Below, in pieces: positions 26,365 to 35,870 of a stretch of DNA of 64,000 bases. Position numbers and translations under genes: made by a program. The stretch comes from Bacillus amyloliquefaciens DSM 7 = ATCC 23350 (GTDB lineage Bacteria > Bacillota > Bacilli > Bacillales > Bacillaceae), in contig NC_014551.1 of the NCBI RefSeq assembly GCF_000196735.1, positions 239,501 through 303,500 of the forward strand. Direction: 5' to 3'. Each line of letters starts with the position of its first letter. The first letter of the stretch is position 1. The notes below the pieces were generated by a model. It saw nothing but the letters and a program-made list of their open reading frames with translations, searched no databases and was not told where the DNA came from.

Positions 26365-27804
26365 TTATGAGTGATTCACTTTGACCCGTTTCATAAAGAA
26401 AGCGCTGATCAGGCCGATCACGGCGACAATCATTGCGAAGATAAAAGCGTGCTGGACGCCCGCAATCAGCGCGTGGGAGTATACGGAAGGATCATTTGGA
26501 TTTTTCACGGTGCTCATATAATCCTTCTGACCGGCCGCCATGATGCTGACCGCCACCGCAGTGCCGATTGCGCCGGCCATCTGCTGGAGCGTATTCATAA
26601 TGGCCGTTCCGTCCGGATAAAATTCCGGCGGCAGCTGGTTTAACCCGTTCGTTTGCGCCGGCATCATGATCATGGAAATGCCGATCATCAGGCATGTATG
26701 AAGCACGACGATCAGAAGGGCCGTCGAAGCGCCGGTAATGTTTGAGAAAAACCAAAGCACGGCTGCCGTGATGACAAACCCGGGAATGACAAGCCACCTC
26801 GGCCCGTATTTATCAAACAGACGCCCTGTCACCGGAGACATAAAGCCGTTTAAAATACCGCCCGGCAGCAGGATGAGACCCGACGTAAACGCCGTCAGCA
26901 TCAGTCCGCTTTGTAAATACATAGGCAATAGAAGCATTGTTGATAAGATAACCATCATACAGATAAATACAATCACGACTCCGAGAATAAACATCGGATA
27001 GCGGAAAGCGCGCAGATTCATCATCGGCTGCTTCATTGTCAGCTGCCTGATGGAAAATAAGATGAGCGCTATCGCACCGACAGTGAGCGAACCGATAACC
27101 GTCGGGCTTGACCAGCCGCCTGATCCTTCGCCCGCATTGCTGAAACCGAAGACGATGCCGCCGAATCCGATCGTAGACAGAATAATTGAAAGCACGTCAA
27201 TTTTCGGCTTTGTAATGTCTGATACGTTCTGCATGTAGGCGATTCCGAATAAAAGAGCCAAGACAAGAAACGGCAGGGAAATCCAGAAAATCCAATGCCA
27301 GTTCAAATGTTCTAACACAAGCCCTGAAAAAGTCGGACCGGTCGCAGGGGCGAACATGATGACAAGCCCGATCGTCCCCATCGCCGCTCCGCGCTTATGC
27401 GGCGGAAAGATGACGAGAATCGTATTAAACATCAGCGGCAGCAGCAGCCCGGTTCCTAAAGCCTGTACGATTCTTGCCGCCAAAAGAAACGGAAAGCTTG
27501 GCGCAAGGGCCGCAATCAGCGTACCGACAATGGAAAAGGCGAGTGACACGATGAACAGCTGCCTCGTCGTAAACCATTGCAGCAGCAGCCCCGAAACCGG
27601 CACAAGAATACCGAGAACGAGCAGGTAGCCCGTCGTCAGCCACTGGACGGTCGCAGGAGTGATATGCAGCTCCTTCATCAGGTCAGTCAGGGCGATATTC
27701 AGCGCCGTTTCACTGAACATGCCGATAAACCCTGCCGTCAGCAAAGAAATCATGATCGGCATGACTTTATATTGTTTGGAAGGTTGAGCCTTTTCCAAAA
27801 TCAT
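26365..27804 (-). CDS. lmrB: Lincomycin/multidrug efflux transporter LmrB
   Basis: A 479-residue major facilitator of the 14-helix DHA2 (EmrB/QacA) type. It has WLTTGYLLVLGILVPVSGLL (helix 2 region), the motif C stretch AMGTIGLVIMFAPATGPTFS and the DHA2 domain order. In B. subtilis LmrB exports lincomycin and related drugs, and its expression is held down by LmrA, encoded just upstream (36-base gap). ATG 27804 has AAGAGAGGAG before it. Confidence 0.92.
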   Translation of the reverse strand: MILEKAQPSKQYKVMPIMISLLTAGFIGMFSETALNIALTDLMKELHITPATVQWLTTGYLLVLGILVPVSGLLLQWFTTRQLFIVSLAFSIVGTLIAALAPSFPFLLAARIVQALGTGLLLPLMFNTILVIFPPHKRGAAMGTIGLVIMFAPATGPTFSGLVLEHLNWHWIFWISLPFLVLALLFGIAYMQNVSDITKPKIDVLSIILSTIGFGGIVFGFSNAGEGSGGWSSPTVIGSLTVGAIALILFSIRQLTMKQPMMNLRAFRYPMFILGVVIVFICMMVILSTMLLLPMYLQSGLMLTAFTSGLILLPGGILNGFMSPVTGRLFDKYGPRWLVIPGFVITAAVLWFFSNITGASTALLIVVLHTCLMIGISMIMMPAQTNGLNQLPPEFYPDGTAIMNTLQQMAGAIGTAVAVSIMAAGQKDYMSTVKNPNDPSVYSHALIAGVQHAFIFAMIVAVIGLISAFFMKRVKVNHS

Positions 27805-27840
27805 TCTCCTCTCTTACATACGTAACATGTCTCTCGTATT

Positions 27841-28407
27841 TTATGTCCTCAGAAGGCTGGGGATTTGTTTTGAAATATGGATGATCGGCATTTTGTCTTT
27901 TTTGGCTAAGGACAAAATGATGCCGCCTTCTATCATGGCATTTAAAACAGTGCTGATTTCCGCCGCTTTTTCATCAGAAAAACCGGCAGATCTCAATTTG
28001 CCCGCGAACAGATTCTCCCATTCCTGATAAGCGCACTGACAGGCCTGCTGGAGTTTTTCGCTTCTTAAAGCAGTTTCGGCAGCCAGTAAACCGACAGGAA
28101 ACCCTTCGAAGTTCTCCGGACATGTAAATTGGCGTGATAAGTCCTGTAAAAACGCTTGAATGCTTTCCGCAGGATCAGGATAGGCATCAAGGCTTTCTTT
28201 TATTTTCATACGGATATAATGGCTCATTTCATTGACAGCCTCAATGGCGAGCTGCTCTTTGCCGTCCGGAAAATGATAGTAAAGAGAACCTTTCGGCGCA
28301 CCGCTTTCTTTAATAATCTGATTCAGACCCGTGCCGTAATACCCCTGCAGCTGAAACAGCTTGGTTGCCGCGGCGAGTATTTTTTCACGAGAATCTCCAT
28401 AACTTAT
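27841..28407 (-). CDS. lmrA: TetR-family repressor LmrA, ATA at the start position
   Basis: A 188-residue TetR repressor. The helix-turn-helix reads KILAAATKLFQLQGYYGTG followed by LNQIIKESGAPKGSLYYHF (about 9-46); the C-terminal half is the LmrA ligand domain. B. subtilis LmrA begins MSYGDSREKIL; here the matching codon is ATA (28407-28405), a second ATA precedes it, an AAGGTGGG ribosome site is well placed, and the frame closes upstream at a TAA. No ATG, GTG or TTG occurs in frame until ATG 28227, which would remove the whole DNA-binding domain. Either ATA is used weakly or the gene is silent. Confidence 0.85.
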   Translation of the reverse strand: MSYGDSREKILAAATKLFQLQGYYGTGLNQIIKESGAPKGSLYYHFPDGKEQLAIEAVNEMSHYIRMKIKESLDAYPDPAESIQAFLQDLSRQFTCPENFEGFPVGLLAAETALRSEKLQQACQCAYQEWENLFAGKLRSAGFSDEKAAEISTVLNAMIEGGIILSLAKKDKMPIIHISKQIPSLLRT

Positions 28408-28444
28408 TATGTTCCCACCTTACTGATTGATGACAAATTTAAAT

Positions 28445-28460
28445 ATAGTGACTGGTCTAT
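28445..28460. promoter_or_regulatory. Probable LmrA operator
   Basis: ATAGTGACTGGTCTAT is an imperfect palindrome (ATAG and CTAT outside, GAC and GTC inside), 38 bases upstream of lmrA. It resembles the ATAGACC-type operators of LmrA/YxaF. Autoregulation of lmrAB is expected. Confidence 0.6.
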
Positions 28461-28571
28461 TATCGTGATTTCACATGGCGGTGTCAAGGATTTTTGAAAC
28501 GGATCTTTTCTCAGGAAGATTCAAAAATCGTTAAGGCATGCTGTTTTTATATGATGGAAGAACAAAAGCAG

Positions 28572-28683
28572 GGATAGGGGGAGTTTTCTCTTCATGCCTG
28601 ACAGCTTCAAATCCTCTCAACTCTCAAACAGCCGATGCTCAATGCATCTAGGAAAAGAGAACCGGGCGCTCTATCCTTTTTTT
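28572..28683 (+). ncRNA. Candidate structured RNA or attenuator upstream of lipA
   Basis: GGATAGGG (28572-28579) can pair with CTCTATCC (28669-28676), which runs straight into seven Ts. Inside, TTCTCTT pairs with AAGAGAA and GATGC with GCATC around loop TCAAT. This is a folded domain closed by a terminator-like end, in a 438-base gap between lmrA and lipA that has no recognised gene. A 36-codon ORF (28594-28704) also lies here behind AGGGGGAG, so a small protein is an alternative. A TATGAT is near 28550. Confidence 0.35.
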
Positions 28684-28845
28684 GATTGCCGTATTAAAGC
28701 ATAATCGTGCTATCGGAAAGGGGCGACTTTCTTATTTTTCCGCTCTTATTTATTTGTAGAAAACAGTAAATAATACACTATTTTTTCCTTTTCTCCTCTA
28801 ATAGAATGAAAATTGCAAAAATATTACATAGCAGGAGGAAAGTTC

Positions 28846-29491
28846 ATGAAACAAATAAAAAGCAAAATCCTAGCCATCCTTACAGTTTTGTATGCTGTCC
28901 GTCATTTCCGTATTTGCCTTCCAGCCGACCGTATCAAAAGCCTCCTCAGGTCATAATCCGGTTGTCATGGTCCACGGAATCGGCGGAGCGTCCTTTAACT
29001 TCGCGGGAATCAAAACGTACTTGGCATCCCAAGGCTGGGTCAAGAAATGAGATGTACGCCATTGATTTTCTGGACAAAACCGGAAACAACAGACACAATG
29101 CGCCGAGACTGTCAAATTACGTGAAAAAAGTGCTCAGCGAAACAGGCGCGAATAAAGTCGATATCGTCGCGCACAGCATGGGCGGCGCCAACACACTCTA
29201 TTACATTAAAAATCTTGACGGCGGGGACAAAATCGCAAACGTCGTCACACTCGGCGGAGCGAACGGCCTTGTGACCAACAGAGCGCTTCCGGGAACTGAT
29301 CCGAACCAAAAGATTTTATATACATCAATTACAGCTCAGCGGACTTAATCGTCATGAACCCGCTGTCACGACTGATCGGCGCGAGAAACGTGCAGATTCA
29401 CGGTGTCGGGCACATCGGACTTTTAATGAACAGCCAAGTAAACGGGCTGATTAAAGAAGGTCTGAACGGCGGCGGGCAAAATACGAATTAA
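28846..29491 (+). pseudogene. lipA: Secreted lipase LipA, three frameshifts
   Basis: A small alpha/beta-hydrolase triacylglycerol lipase (family I.4), 214 residues when restored, and normally secreted. The signal peptide starts [32 protein letters not shown] holds the oxyanion region, [16 protein letters not shown] has the nucleophile serine, and [15 protein letters not shown] the catalytic histidine. Frames break at an extra T after TTTTG near 28890, an extra G in TGGG near 29040, and a missing T in ATTAC near 29328. All other sequence is conserved. The ATG follows GGAGGAAAG. Sequencing error or recent loss are both possible. Confidence 0.85.
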
Positions 29492-29500
29492 CAGATTCAG

Positions 29501-29538
29501 AGCCCCGGACATAGAGAATTTCCGGGGTCTTTTTTTTC
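29501..29538 (+). terminator. Terminator after lipA
   Basis: AGCCCCGGA (29501-29509) pairs with TCCGGGGTCT (29521-29530), followed by eight or more Ts. Confidence 0.85.
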
Positions 29539-29627
29539 TTCCATATTCTTTTTTCGCCGTAAACCAAGCCCTCTGAAGTTATTTTTGTTAAAATAATAAA
29601 GTTATATCAGAATTCGGAGGGTTTATT

Positions 29628-30698
29628 GTGGGAAAAGTGAAAAGAAATGCCCCTTGCCCATGCGGCAGCGGGAAGAAATATAAAAAATGCTGCGGAAGTA
29701 AAGCAGCTGACATTCCGGCAGACATCGCGGCAAAAGAAGCGAAACAGATTCAGGAAAGCCTAATGGAGTACGCCTTTACAGCACATAGAGACGGCATTTC
29801 ATCATTTATTAACCAGCACGAGTTCATTACGGAGCTGGACAGACAGACAAAAGACATCGGCGTCTTCAACCTTGGCATCTGGGGAATTTTCTTCCGGCCG
29901 CTGGCAGGCGGCAAGACGATTTTTGAAGAATATCTTCAGAAAAAAGCCGGCGGCATCAACCGCCCGAAAACTCGGGAAATCGTTGAATCATGGAAAAGCA
30001 TGACACCTGCCGTTATGGTGCTTGAAGATGTGAAAGAAGGAATGATTCACTTTGAAGATGTCATGACGAAAAAACAATTCAAAGTGGAAATGGACGTCAG
30101 CCAGCAGGATCTTCCGCCGGCGGGAAGCCTGATTCTCGGCTATCCGATCCACGAAGCGGAAAAAGCGGAGTTCTTCATGCAGTTTACGATCTTCCCTGTG
30201 AAGCGGACCGAAGCTTTGATCAGCAAAGTGAAAAAGGCGGCGGCCCCGGCCCTTGCGGAAGGAAAATCGCCTGAACGCTTTATGCAGGAGAACTTCGACA
30301 CTGTGCTGGCCGCTCTTTTAGGAACGGCGGAAGAGCCGAAGCCGGCTGCTGAAGAAACACAGGCGGAGTGGGCGAATGACATGGAGAAGGAAACGGCGGA
30401 CGCCATTGAAAAAGGTCTGAGCGGGGATGAATACCCGGCTGAGCTGGTTCCGGCCGTTATTGATCTGTGGAAAACATTCTGTGTCAAAAAAACACCGACG
30501 ATCAGAAAGCCGGAAGCCTTCGCGGCAGCGGTCGAATATTATGTGAACAGCATTTCTCTGAACGGCGCGTCCGTTTCTCAAGCCAAGCTTGCGAAGAAGT
30601 ACGGCGTCAGCGCATCAACGATTTCCAGCCGCTACAAAGAAATTGAAGGCGCTATGCAGGATGAAGCTGATCGCTTCGCCGCGGCTCTGACATCTTAA
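29628..30698 (+). CDS. yccF: SEC-C motif protein YccF
   Basis: A 356-residue protein with an N-terminal SEC-C zinc motif, NAPCPCGSGKKYKKCCG (residues 7-23), the same metal-binding tail that SecA uses to touch SecB or ribosomes. The rest is acidic and unassigned. The last 50 residues contain a helix-turn-helix-like stretch, SQAKLAKKYGVSASTISSRYKEI, suggesting nucleic acid binding. The symbol is by position after lipA. The function is unknown. Confidence 0.72.
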   Translation: MGKVKRNAPCPCGSGKKYKKCCGSKAADIPADIAAKEAKQIQESLMEYAFTAHRDGISSFINQHEFITELDRQTKDIGVFNLGIWGIFFRPLAGGKTIFEEYLQKKAGGINRPKTREIVESWKSMTPAVMVLEDVKEGMIHFEDVMTKKQFKVEMDVSQQDLPPAGSLILGYPIHEAEKAEFFMQFTIFPVKRTEALISKVKKAAAPALAEGKSPERFMQENFDTVLAALLGTAEEPKPAAEETQAEWANDMEKETADAIEKGLSGDEYPAELVPAVIDLWKTFCVKKTPTIRKPEAFAAAVEYYVNSISLNGASVSQAKLAKKYGVSASTISSRYKEIEGAMQDEADRFAAALTS

Positions 30699-30714
30699 TA
30701 TCTTAATAGACGGC

Positions 30715-30753
30715 AAAAAAACCTTGAAGGGCAAACGCTTTTCAAGGTTTTTT
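30715..30753 (+). terminator. Terminator after yccF
   Basis: AAAAAACCTTGAA (30715-30727) pairs with TTCAAGGTTTTTT (30741-30753) around a 13-base loop. Confidence 0.8.
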
Positions 30754-30834
30754 CTATTGATGCGCCCTCAGGAAGGATAATTCCTGCCGGCTATCTAATA
30801 ATAAAAAGAGCGATAACAGGAAGGGGATGGAACC

Positions 30835-31767
30835 ATGGATGAGACACGTGCGCTGGGCAGGACGGATTTACGGGTAAAGCGTATCGGCTTTGGCGCAAAT
30901 GCGGTCGGAGGACATAACCTGTTTCCGAATCTTAATGATGAAACGGGAAAAGAACTCATCCGCACAGCTTTGGATGGCGGCGTCAATTTTATTGATACGG
31001 CGTTTATATACGGCTTGGGACGTTCCGAAGAGTTAATCGGTGAAGTTGTCGCAGAGCGCGGCGTGCGGGACAGCCTCGTGATTGCGTCAAAGGGTGCGCA
31101 TAAAGAGGTCAACGGACAAATTGAGCTGGACAACAGCCGTGAATTTCTTCGGAGTGAGGCGGAAAAAAGCCTGAAGCGGCTGAAAACAGATGTGATTGAT
31201 TTGTATTACGTTCACTTCCCTGACGGCAAAACACCGCTGGCCGAAGTGGCCGGCACGCTGAAAGAACTGAAGGACGAAGGGAAAATCAGAGCAATCGGCG
31301 CCTCCAATCTCAGCTTCCGGCAATTGCAGGAGTTCAACGCTGACGGCTATTTAGAGGTTTTTCAATCGGAATATTCACTGATTCAGCGCGAGGCGGAAAA
31401 AGATCTGCTGCCTTACTGTGAAAAGAACGGCATTTCCTTCATCCCTTATTTCCCGCTTGCTTCCGGCTTGCTGACAGGAAAGTTCACAAAAGACACAGTC
31501 TTTGAGGACAGCCGAAAGAACAGGCCGCCGTTTCAGGGAGAAGCTTTTCAGCAAAACTTGGAGAGAGTGGATAAGCTGAAGGCCGTTGCGGAAGAAAAAG
31601 GCGTGCCTGCAGCGCATATCGCACTCGCATGGCTTCTCTCGCAGCCGGCTGTGGATGCGATTATTCCCGGAGCCAAACGCCCTGACCAGCTGAAACACAA
31701 TCTGGGCGCGCTTGATGTGCAATTAACCGAAGACGAGGTTCAATATATCAGTGACATCTTCAAGTGA
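30835..31767 (+). CDS. yccK: Aldo/keto reductase YccK
   Basis: A 310-residue NADPH-dependent aldo/keto reductase of the IolS type. The barrel has [18 protein letters not shown] (catalytic Asp and Tyr, about 50-67), the catalytic lysine in [19 protein letters not shown] with the catalytic histidine, and the cofactor stretch [17 protein letters not shown] near the C-terminus. The physiological carbonyl substrate is unknown. In B. subtilis the natKR-natAB genes lie before it; they are absent here. Confidence 0.88.
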   Translation: MDETRALGRTDLRVKRIGFGANAVGGHNLFPNLNDETGKELIRTALDGGVNFIDTAFIYGLGRSEELIGEVVAERGVRDSLVIASKGAHKEVNGQIELDNSREFLRSEAEKSLKRLKTDVIDLYYVHFPDGKTPLAEVAGTLKELKDEGKIRAIGASNLSFRQLQEFNADGYLEVFQSEYSLIQREAEKDLLPYCEKNGISFIPYFPLASGLLTGKFTKDTVFEDSRKNRPPFQGEAFQQNLERVDKLKAVAEEKGVPAAHIALAWLLSQPAVDAIIPGAKRPDQLKHNLGALDVQLTEDEVQYISDIFK

Positions 31768-31774
31768 AAATAAA

Positions 31775-31802
31775 AAAGGAAATAGCCTGCGCTATTTCCT
31801 TT
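31775..31802. terminator. Terminator between yccK and ycdA
   Basis: AAAGGAAATAGC (31775-31786), loop CTGC, and GCTATTTCCTTT (31791-31802) form a 12-bp stem between convergent genes. Confidence 0.85.
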
Positions 31803-31809
31803 CTTGCTG

Positions 31810-32805
31810 TCAGGACGTTTTCAAAAACGCTTCTGTCAATCCTTCCAGGTCGGCGTCTGTGTCCAAATACCACTGGCCGCGGGCGTTTTTCTTCATTTCG
31901 ATTTCTTTCGTCACGGAAGAAGAAGCCGGTTTCAGGCGCATAAACTCTTCTGGATAGACAGAAAGCAGATGGCTGACAATTTCGTTTTCATCAGCATCGG
32001 GATGCTTTCCGGCATAGTCCTGCACACGGTCTTGCAGCCGGCCTGCAAGCGGAGACATATCAAGCGGCGTCACTTTTGCTTCCAGGACGGCTTTGCCGTC
32101 TGACATGGATTTGGTTTGCACCTTGAGTTCTGTGTGATCACGCAGCGCTGATGACATGGCGTCAATAATAGCGGAAATGGCTTTTGAGTCGGCTTGTTCC
32201 TTCGAAATGCCTGCTGAAGCGATAAAGCTCGCTTTCGCCGATTCCTGGTATGCGGCGGCTGTCATTTTTTCATTTACACCGGTCAGGCGGGTGAAATCTT
32301 TATTATGCCGGCCGTACAGCATCACATCAATGTATGCGGATAATGCGTCCGCCGGATCGGGTTTTGCTTTCGGAGCTGTGCCTTTGACTTTCAGTTTATA
32401 AGATAAAGGCTTCGCGTCTTTTGCCTGCGGCTGATATACCAATTCATATGATTTGCCTTCGTCAGCCGTGAAGTACAGACTTCCCGTCACTGTCTTGTCC
32501 GCATGAAGCGTGCCGCTTTGCATCCGGTCTTCCTTATCGGCCGCAGCTGTTTTCGCGTCATTCTGATAAAGCGAGAAGTCGCTGCTTTTGACGGTAAGCG
32601 GATCATTGCCCGTATTTTTGACAGTGACCGTTACTTTCAGTGCGGTCGGGTGTTCAGCATCGTCTGAAGTCACCCAGGCCGTATCTTTTATTTTTACTTT
32701 CGCCGTGCCGCTTTCCTTGCCGCCGCTTGTTTCGCTGCTGCAAGCGGCGGTAAATGCCGTGAGAAGCAAAATGAAAAACACGGCGCTCATTTTTTTAATG
32801 GACAT
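31810..32805 (-). CDS. ycdA: Lipoprotein YcdA
   Basis: A 331-residue surface lipoprotein. The signal MSIKKMSAVFFILLLTAFTA ends in the lipobox TAAC at cysteine 22. An immunoglobulin-like DUF4352 domain (about 35-125: VTVKNTGNDPLTVKSSDFSL) follows, then a DUF5105-type C-terminal domain. B. subtilis YcdA has been tied to swarming motility. ATG 32805, behind AGGGGG, is the start; the longer in-frame ORF would spoil the signal peptide. Confidence 0.87.
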   Translation of the reverse strand: MSIKKMSAVFFILLLTAFTAACSSETSGGKESGTAKVKIKDTAWVTSDDAEHPTALKVTVTVKNTGNDPLTVKSSDFSLYQNDAKTAAADKEDRMQSGTLHADKTVTGSLYFTADEGKSYELVYQPQAKDAKPLSYKLKVKGTAPKAKPDPADALSAYIDVMLYGRHNKDFTRLTGVNEKMTAAAYQESAKASFIASAGISKEQADSKAISAIIDAMSSALRDHTELKVQTKSMSDGKAVLEAKVTPLDMSPLAGRLQDRVQDYAGKHPDADENEIVSHLLSVYPEEFMRLKPASSSVTKEIEMKKNARGQWYLDTDADLEGLTEAFLKTS

Positions 32806-32919
32806 CTTGTTACCCCCTGTTGTTATGATGGTTGATTCAATAGTCATATAGATGAACAGGTTAATTATACTAGTTTTGTATAAAAGAGTCTTGATCTTTT
32901 TGGAAGAAAAGGAAGTGTT

Positions 32920-34311
32920 ATGATGAAGAAAGAAGAATTGAAACAGCTGGCTCTCAGAATCGGAAACGTACCTCCTGGCTACGAGAGTAATGTGGAAGAA
33001 TACCAGGAAGATGAGGTTCTGTTTTGGTGGGAAGACAAGAACGATCCGGAAGCCGGCATCATGGTCGAATTGGAACCGGACGGAAAACTGAAATACTTAT
33101 CCCGTCCGGCTTTCCGGACTGATCTTGCTCCTCTTTTGGAAACGGACATAGAAGAACGGATGCGGGCGTTTTTAGAAACCCATCGTCCGGGGGCATTGGC
33201 TGAGTTCGAATTGGAGAAAAAAAGCTCCGTAAATGATGGTGATGTAAGATATTCCTATGTTCAGATGGCTTACGGTCTGCCGCTTCCGCTGACCGGGTTT
33301 TACGTCGACCTAGCTGTGACAGGGGAAGTAACCGGCTTTTCGTACCAAGGGAAGGCCGATGATCTGTTAAGACCCGGGACAATTGCGGACAAGCGGGAAG
33401 CATCGGCTCATTTTGTCAAACAGATTGAAGCAGAGCTGTTGTTCACCGTACTGCATCAGTCCGTCTATGTGCAGGGGGATGACAAGCCCCATCTCGTCTA
33501 TGAAATCGTGTCTCCGACGCGGCCGATATCTGCTGACCTGAAGGAAGAGAATGAAGAAATAGAAGAGTATGAAGAGCTGGAACACAACACGCGGCCGTAT
33601 GTCTCGATTTCACGCCCTGAACCTGAAGCGGAAAAGATGAGCATCAATGACATGATCGGGCTGCATGACGGTTTTTATAAAGATAGGGAAAGCGATCTTG
33701 GGGACGGCTGCATCGGCATAGCGTGGCGTCGTGAAAAAACAAAATCCGCACGGGAAGATAAAAGCTTTGAAAGTCTGTTTAAAGAGCGGAATGAACATGT
33801 ATTGAAAACAAGGTATGATAAAGAATCAGGCCGGCTCACCGGGGTGATGTCATTTATACAAGAAGAAGGCGAACCGGTGTTTTCCGAGGAAGAATGCCAT
33901 CACATGGCCATCCGCTTTTTATTCGCCATGTTTCCGGAAGCGGATCAGTATTTCCGGGTTCAATATGATGAAGGAGAAAACGCGGGACTTACATATAAGG
34001 CCTGTTCGGGCGGCGTTGATTTGCGATTCGGAGAAGGAAGAATCTGTGTCAGCAAAAAGACGGGTCTAGTCACTTTTTATATGCCGCCGGAAATTGATCC
34101 GAAAGAGCTTGAGAATATCGATCCCGTTCCTTCATTGACAATGGAAGAAGCGAAGGACGCAATCCGCCGGGCCATCAAAGCCGAGCTCGCTTGGGATCGC
34201 TTTTACGATGACGGCAGCTGCGGAAAAGTGTACAGACTCGTATACAAGCCGGTTTTCCCGCGGTTTATTGAGGCGCATACGGGGGAAGCGATCATGAGTT
34301 TAATAGGCTGA
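32920..34311 (+). CDS. ycdB: YcdB/YcdC-repeat protein YcdB
   Basis: A 463-residue acidic protein without signal peptide or membrane segment. It has two similar halves, each ending in a PVPSLTMEEAKDAI or related segment and containing the GLVTFYMPPEIDPKELENI pattern, which fits the DUF4901/YcdB-YcdC domain that is related to PepSY-like folds. The same pattern and order occur in ycdC next door, so they are paralogues. The function is unknown. Confidence 0.8.
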   Translation: MMKKEELKQLALRIGNVPPGYESNVEEYQEDEVLFWWEDKNDPEAGIMVELEPDGKLKYLSRPAFRTDLAPLLETDIEERMRAFLETHRPGALAEFELEKKSSVNDGDVRYSYVQMAYGLPLPLTGFYVDLAVTGEVTGFSYQGKADDLLRPGTIADKREASAHFVKQIEAELLFTVLHQSVYVQGDDKPHLVYEIVSPTRPISADLKEENEEIEEYEELEHNTRPYVSISRPEPEAEKMSINDMIGLHDGFYKDRESDLGDGCIGIAWRREKTKSAREDKSFESLFKERNEHVLKTRYDKESGRLTGVMSFIQEEGEPVFSEEECHHMAIRFLFAMFPEADQYFRVQYDEGENAGLTYKACSGGVDLRFGEGRICVSKKTGLVTFYMPPEIDPKELENIDPVPSLTMEEAKDAIRRAIKAELAWDRFYDDGSCGKVYRLVYKPVFPRFIEAHTGEAIMSLIG

Positions 34312-34511
34312 AGGTCATAGGTGTTCGGTTTGGGGGTTTTAAGTGACCTGTGACATTTGTATGAAAAATAACCGCCCTGAATACGGCTCTTTCCGCTCTT
34401 TGCTAAAAATAGACACATAAAAGGCACTTTCTTCCCTTTAAAAGAATAAGGTCATTTTTATATAATAAAAAACAGTTCTTTTTTATACACTCTTCTGAAA
34501 GGATGACCCCA

Positions 34512-35870
34512 TTGCTGAAAGAACATCTGAGAAAAAAAGCGCTGGAGATTGGGAACATACCGCCGCACTATGAGCTTGAAATAGAAGACTTTGATGAAAA
34601 ACAAAAAACGAGAGCCTATTATATATGGAAAGATCGTAACCATCCGGAAAAAACGGTAACGATTGAGCTGGGCGGCGACGGATCTTTGCTTACATATTCA
34701 CGCAATGACTGTCCGGGTTCAGACCTTCAGTTGTCAGACGCCGAATTAAAGCTGACGGCTCTGCGGTTTGCGGCCAGACACCGCCCGCTTACTTTTATGA
34801 AGTTCACCTTTCAGGCGAGGGAAGAACGAAATGGGTGCATCCGTTTCATCTATACAAAAAAAGTGCTCGGCCGGCCGCTCCCCGATTCGGGTTTTTTCGT
34901 TGATGTAACCGAGAGCGGCTTCATCGTGCAGTTTCTCTATTACGGGGATAAGGGTGAAGCGCCCGTCCCGGAAACCTTCGTCGATCAGGAGAAGGTGATC
35001 TCGCATTATATGAGCGGGCTGACCTTCAGTCTCGTCTATGACGTTGTCAATTTTGAGAAAACGCCGCGCCTTGTCTACGAACCGATTCTCCCGGCTTACA
35101 GCTATCCGGCCGGAGAAGATGATATCGTGCCGGATCAGCCGTTTTGCGAGGACAGGAACGAATCGGCAAAACCGCTTCCCGCGCTTGAACATAAACGGGA
35201 AGTCAGCATCGATGAATTGATGGGGTTTACCGCGGATATGATTCAGACGCGCCGGCGCGATCTCGGGGATGAGATCGGAACGACATGGCGGAAAGGGGCA
35301 GTTCCGGAACGGAAAGATTTGAGTATAGAAAGCTATTTTGAAAGCAGCAACAAAAATACAATGAAGATGAAAACGGACAAAAAGACAGGGAAGATGACAG
35401 CCTTTAAATCTTTTATTGAGCATGAAGGCCCGGCCTTTTATTCAGCGGAAGAATGCGAGGAAGTTGCGCTTCAATTTTTATACAAGCTTTACCCGAGAGC
35501 GGACGAGTTTTTTAAAATGAATCCGCTGAAAACGGACGGGAGGGGACGGTTCCGCTACCATTTTTCCGTATGGCATCGGGATATTCCGCTTCGGTTCGGT
35601 GCTGCGAGAATACTTGTCAGTCCCGTAACCGGGCTTGTGGAAGCTTACATGGCGCCTGATATTGATCCGGAGCAGTTAGAGCAGATCAATCCGGTGCCGG
35701 CCGTTACTATCGAAGAAGCAAAGTCCGCTTTTTTATCTGATTTTCATCTGCAGCTGGAGTGGCAGCGCGATTTTACGCCGTCCGGCAATGAAGGATATAA
35801 GCTTGTGTACAGGCCTGTATATCCTCCGTATATTGATGCGCATAAGCAAAAAAAGAAAAGGTTTTATTAG
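34512..35870 (+). CDS. ycdC: YcdB/YcdC-repeat protein YcdC
   Basis: A protein of about 452 residues, paralogous to YcdB. Both begin LxxxALxIGNxPPxYE, share GLVEAYMAPDIDPEQLEQINPVP-like text near the C-terminus, and have the RRDLGDEIGTTWRKG/ESDLGDGCIGIAWRRE motif mid-protein. TTG 34512 is the likely start: AAAGGA lies eight bases upstream, while the ATG at 34503 overlaps that site. It overlaps convergent cwlK by 4 bases. The function is unknown. Confidence 0.8.
   Translation: MLKEHLRKKALEIGNIPPHYELEIEDFDEKQKTRAYYIWKDRNHPEKTVTIELGGDGSLLTYSRNDCPGSDLQLSDAELKLTALRFAARHRPLTFMKFTFQAREERNGCIRFIYTKKVLGRPLPDSGFFVDVTESGFIVQFLYYGDKGEAPVPETFVDQEKVISHYMSGLTFSLVYDVVNFEKTPRLVYEPILPAYSYPAGEDDIVPDQPFCEDRNESAKPLPALEHKREVSIDELMGFTADMIQTRRRDLGDEIGTTWRKGAVPERKDLSIESYFESSNKNTMKMKTDKKTGKMTAFKSFIEHEGPAFYSAEECEEVALQFLYKLYPRADEFFKMNPLKTDGRGRFRYHFSVWHRDIPLRFGAARILVSPVTGLVEAYMAPDIDPEQLEQINPVPAVTIEEAKSAFLSDFHLQLEWQRDFTPSGNEGYKLVYRPVYPPYIDAHKQKKKRFY

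Noticed and set aside
26365-28407. lmrB/lmrA as a recently acquired resistance cassette
   Set aside because: Both genes are in their ancestral B. subtilis-group position with normal composition.
31068-31140. CRISPR arrays, tRNA or rRNA genes anywhere in the window
   Set aside because: No regular repeats with spacers, no cloverleaf-like sequences and no rRNA segments were noticed.
34746-35423. 225-residue minus-strand ORF
   Set aside because: Opposite ycdC, a conserved paralogue of ycdB; composition is that of an antisense shadow.
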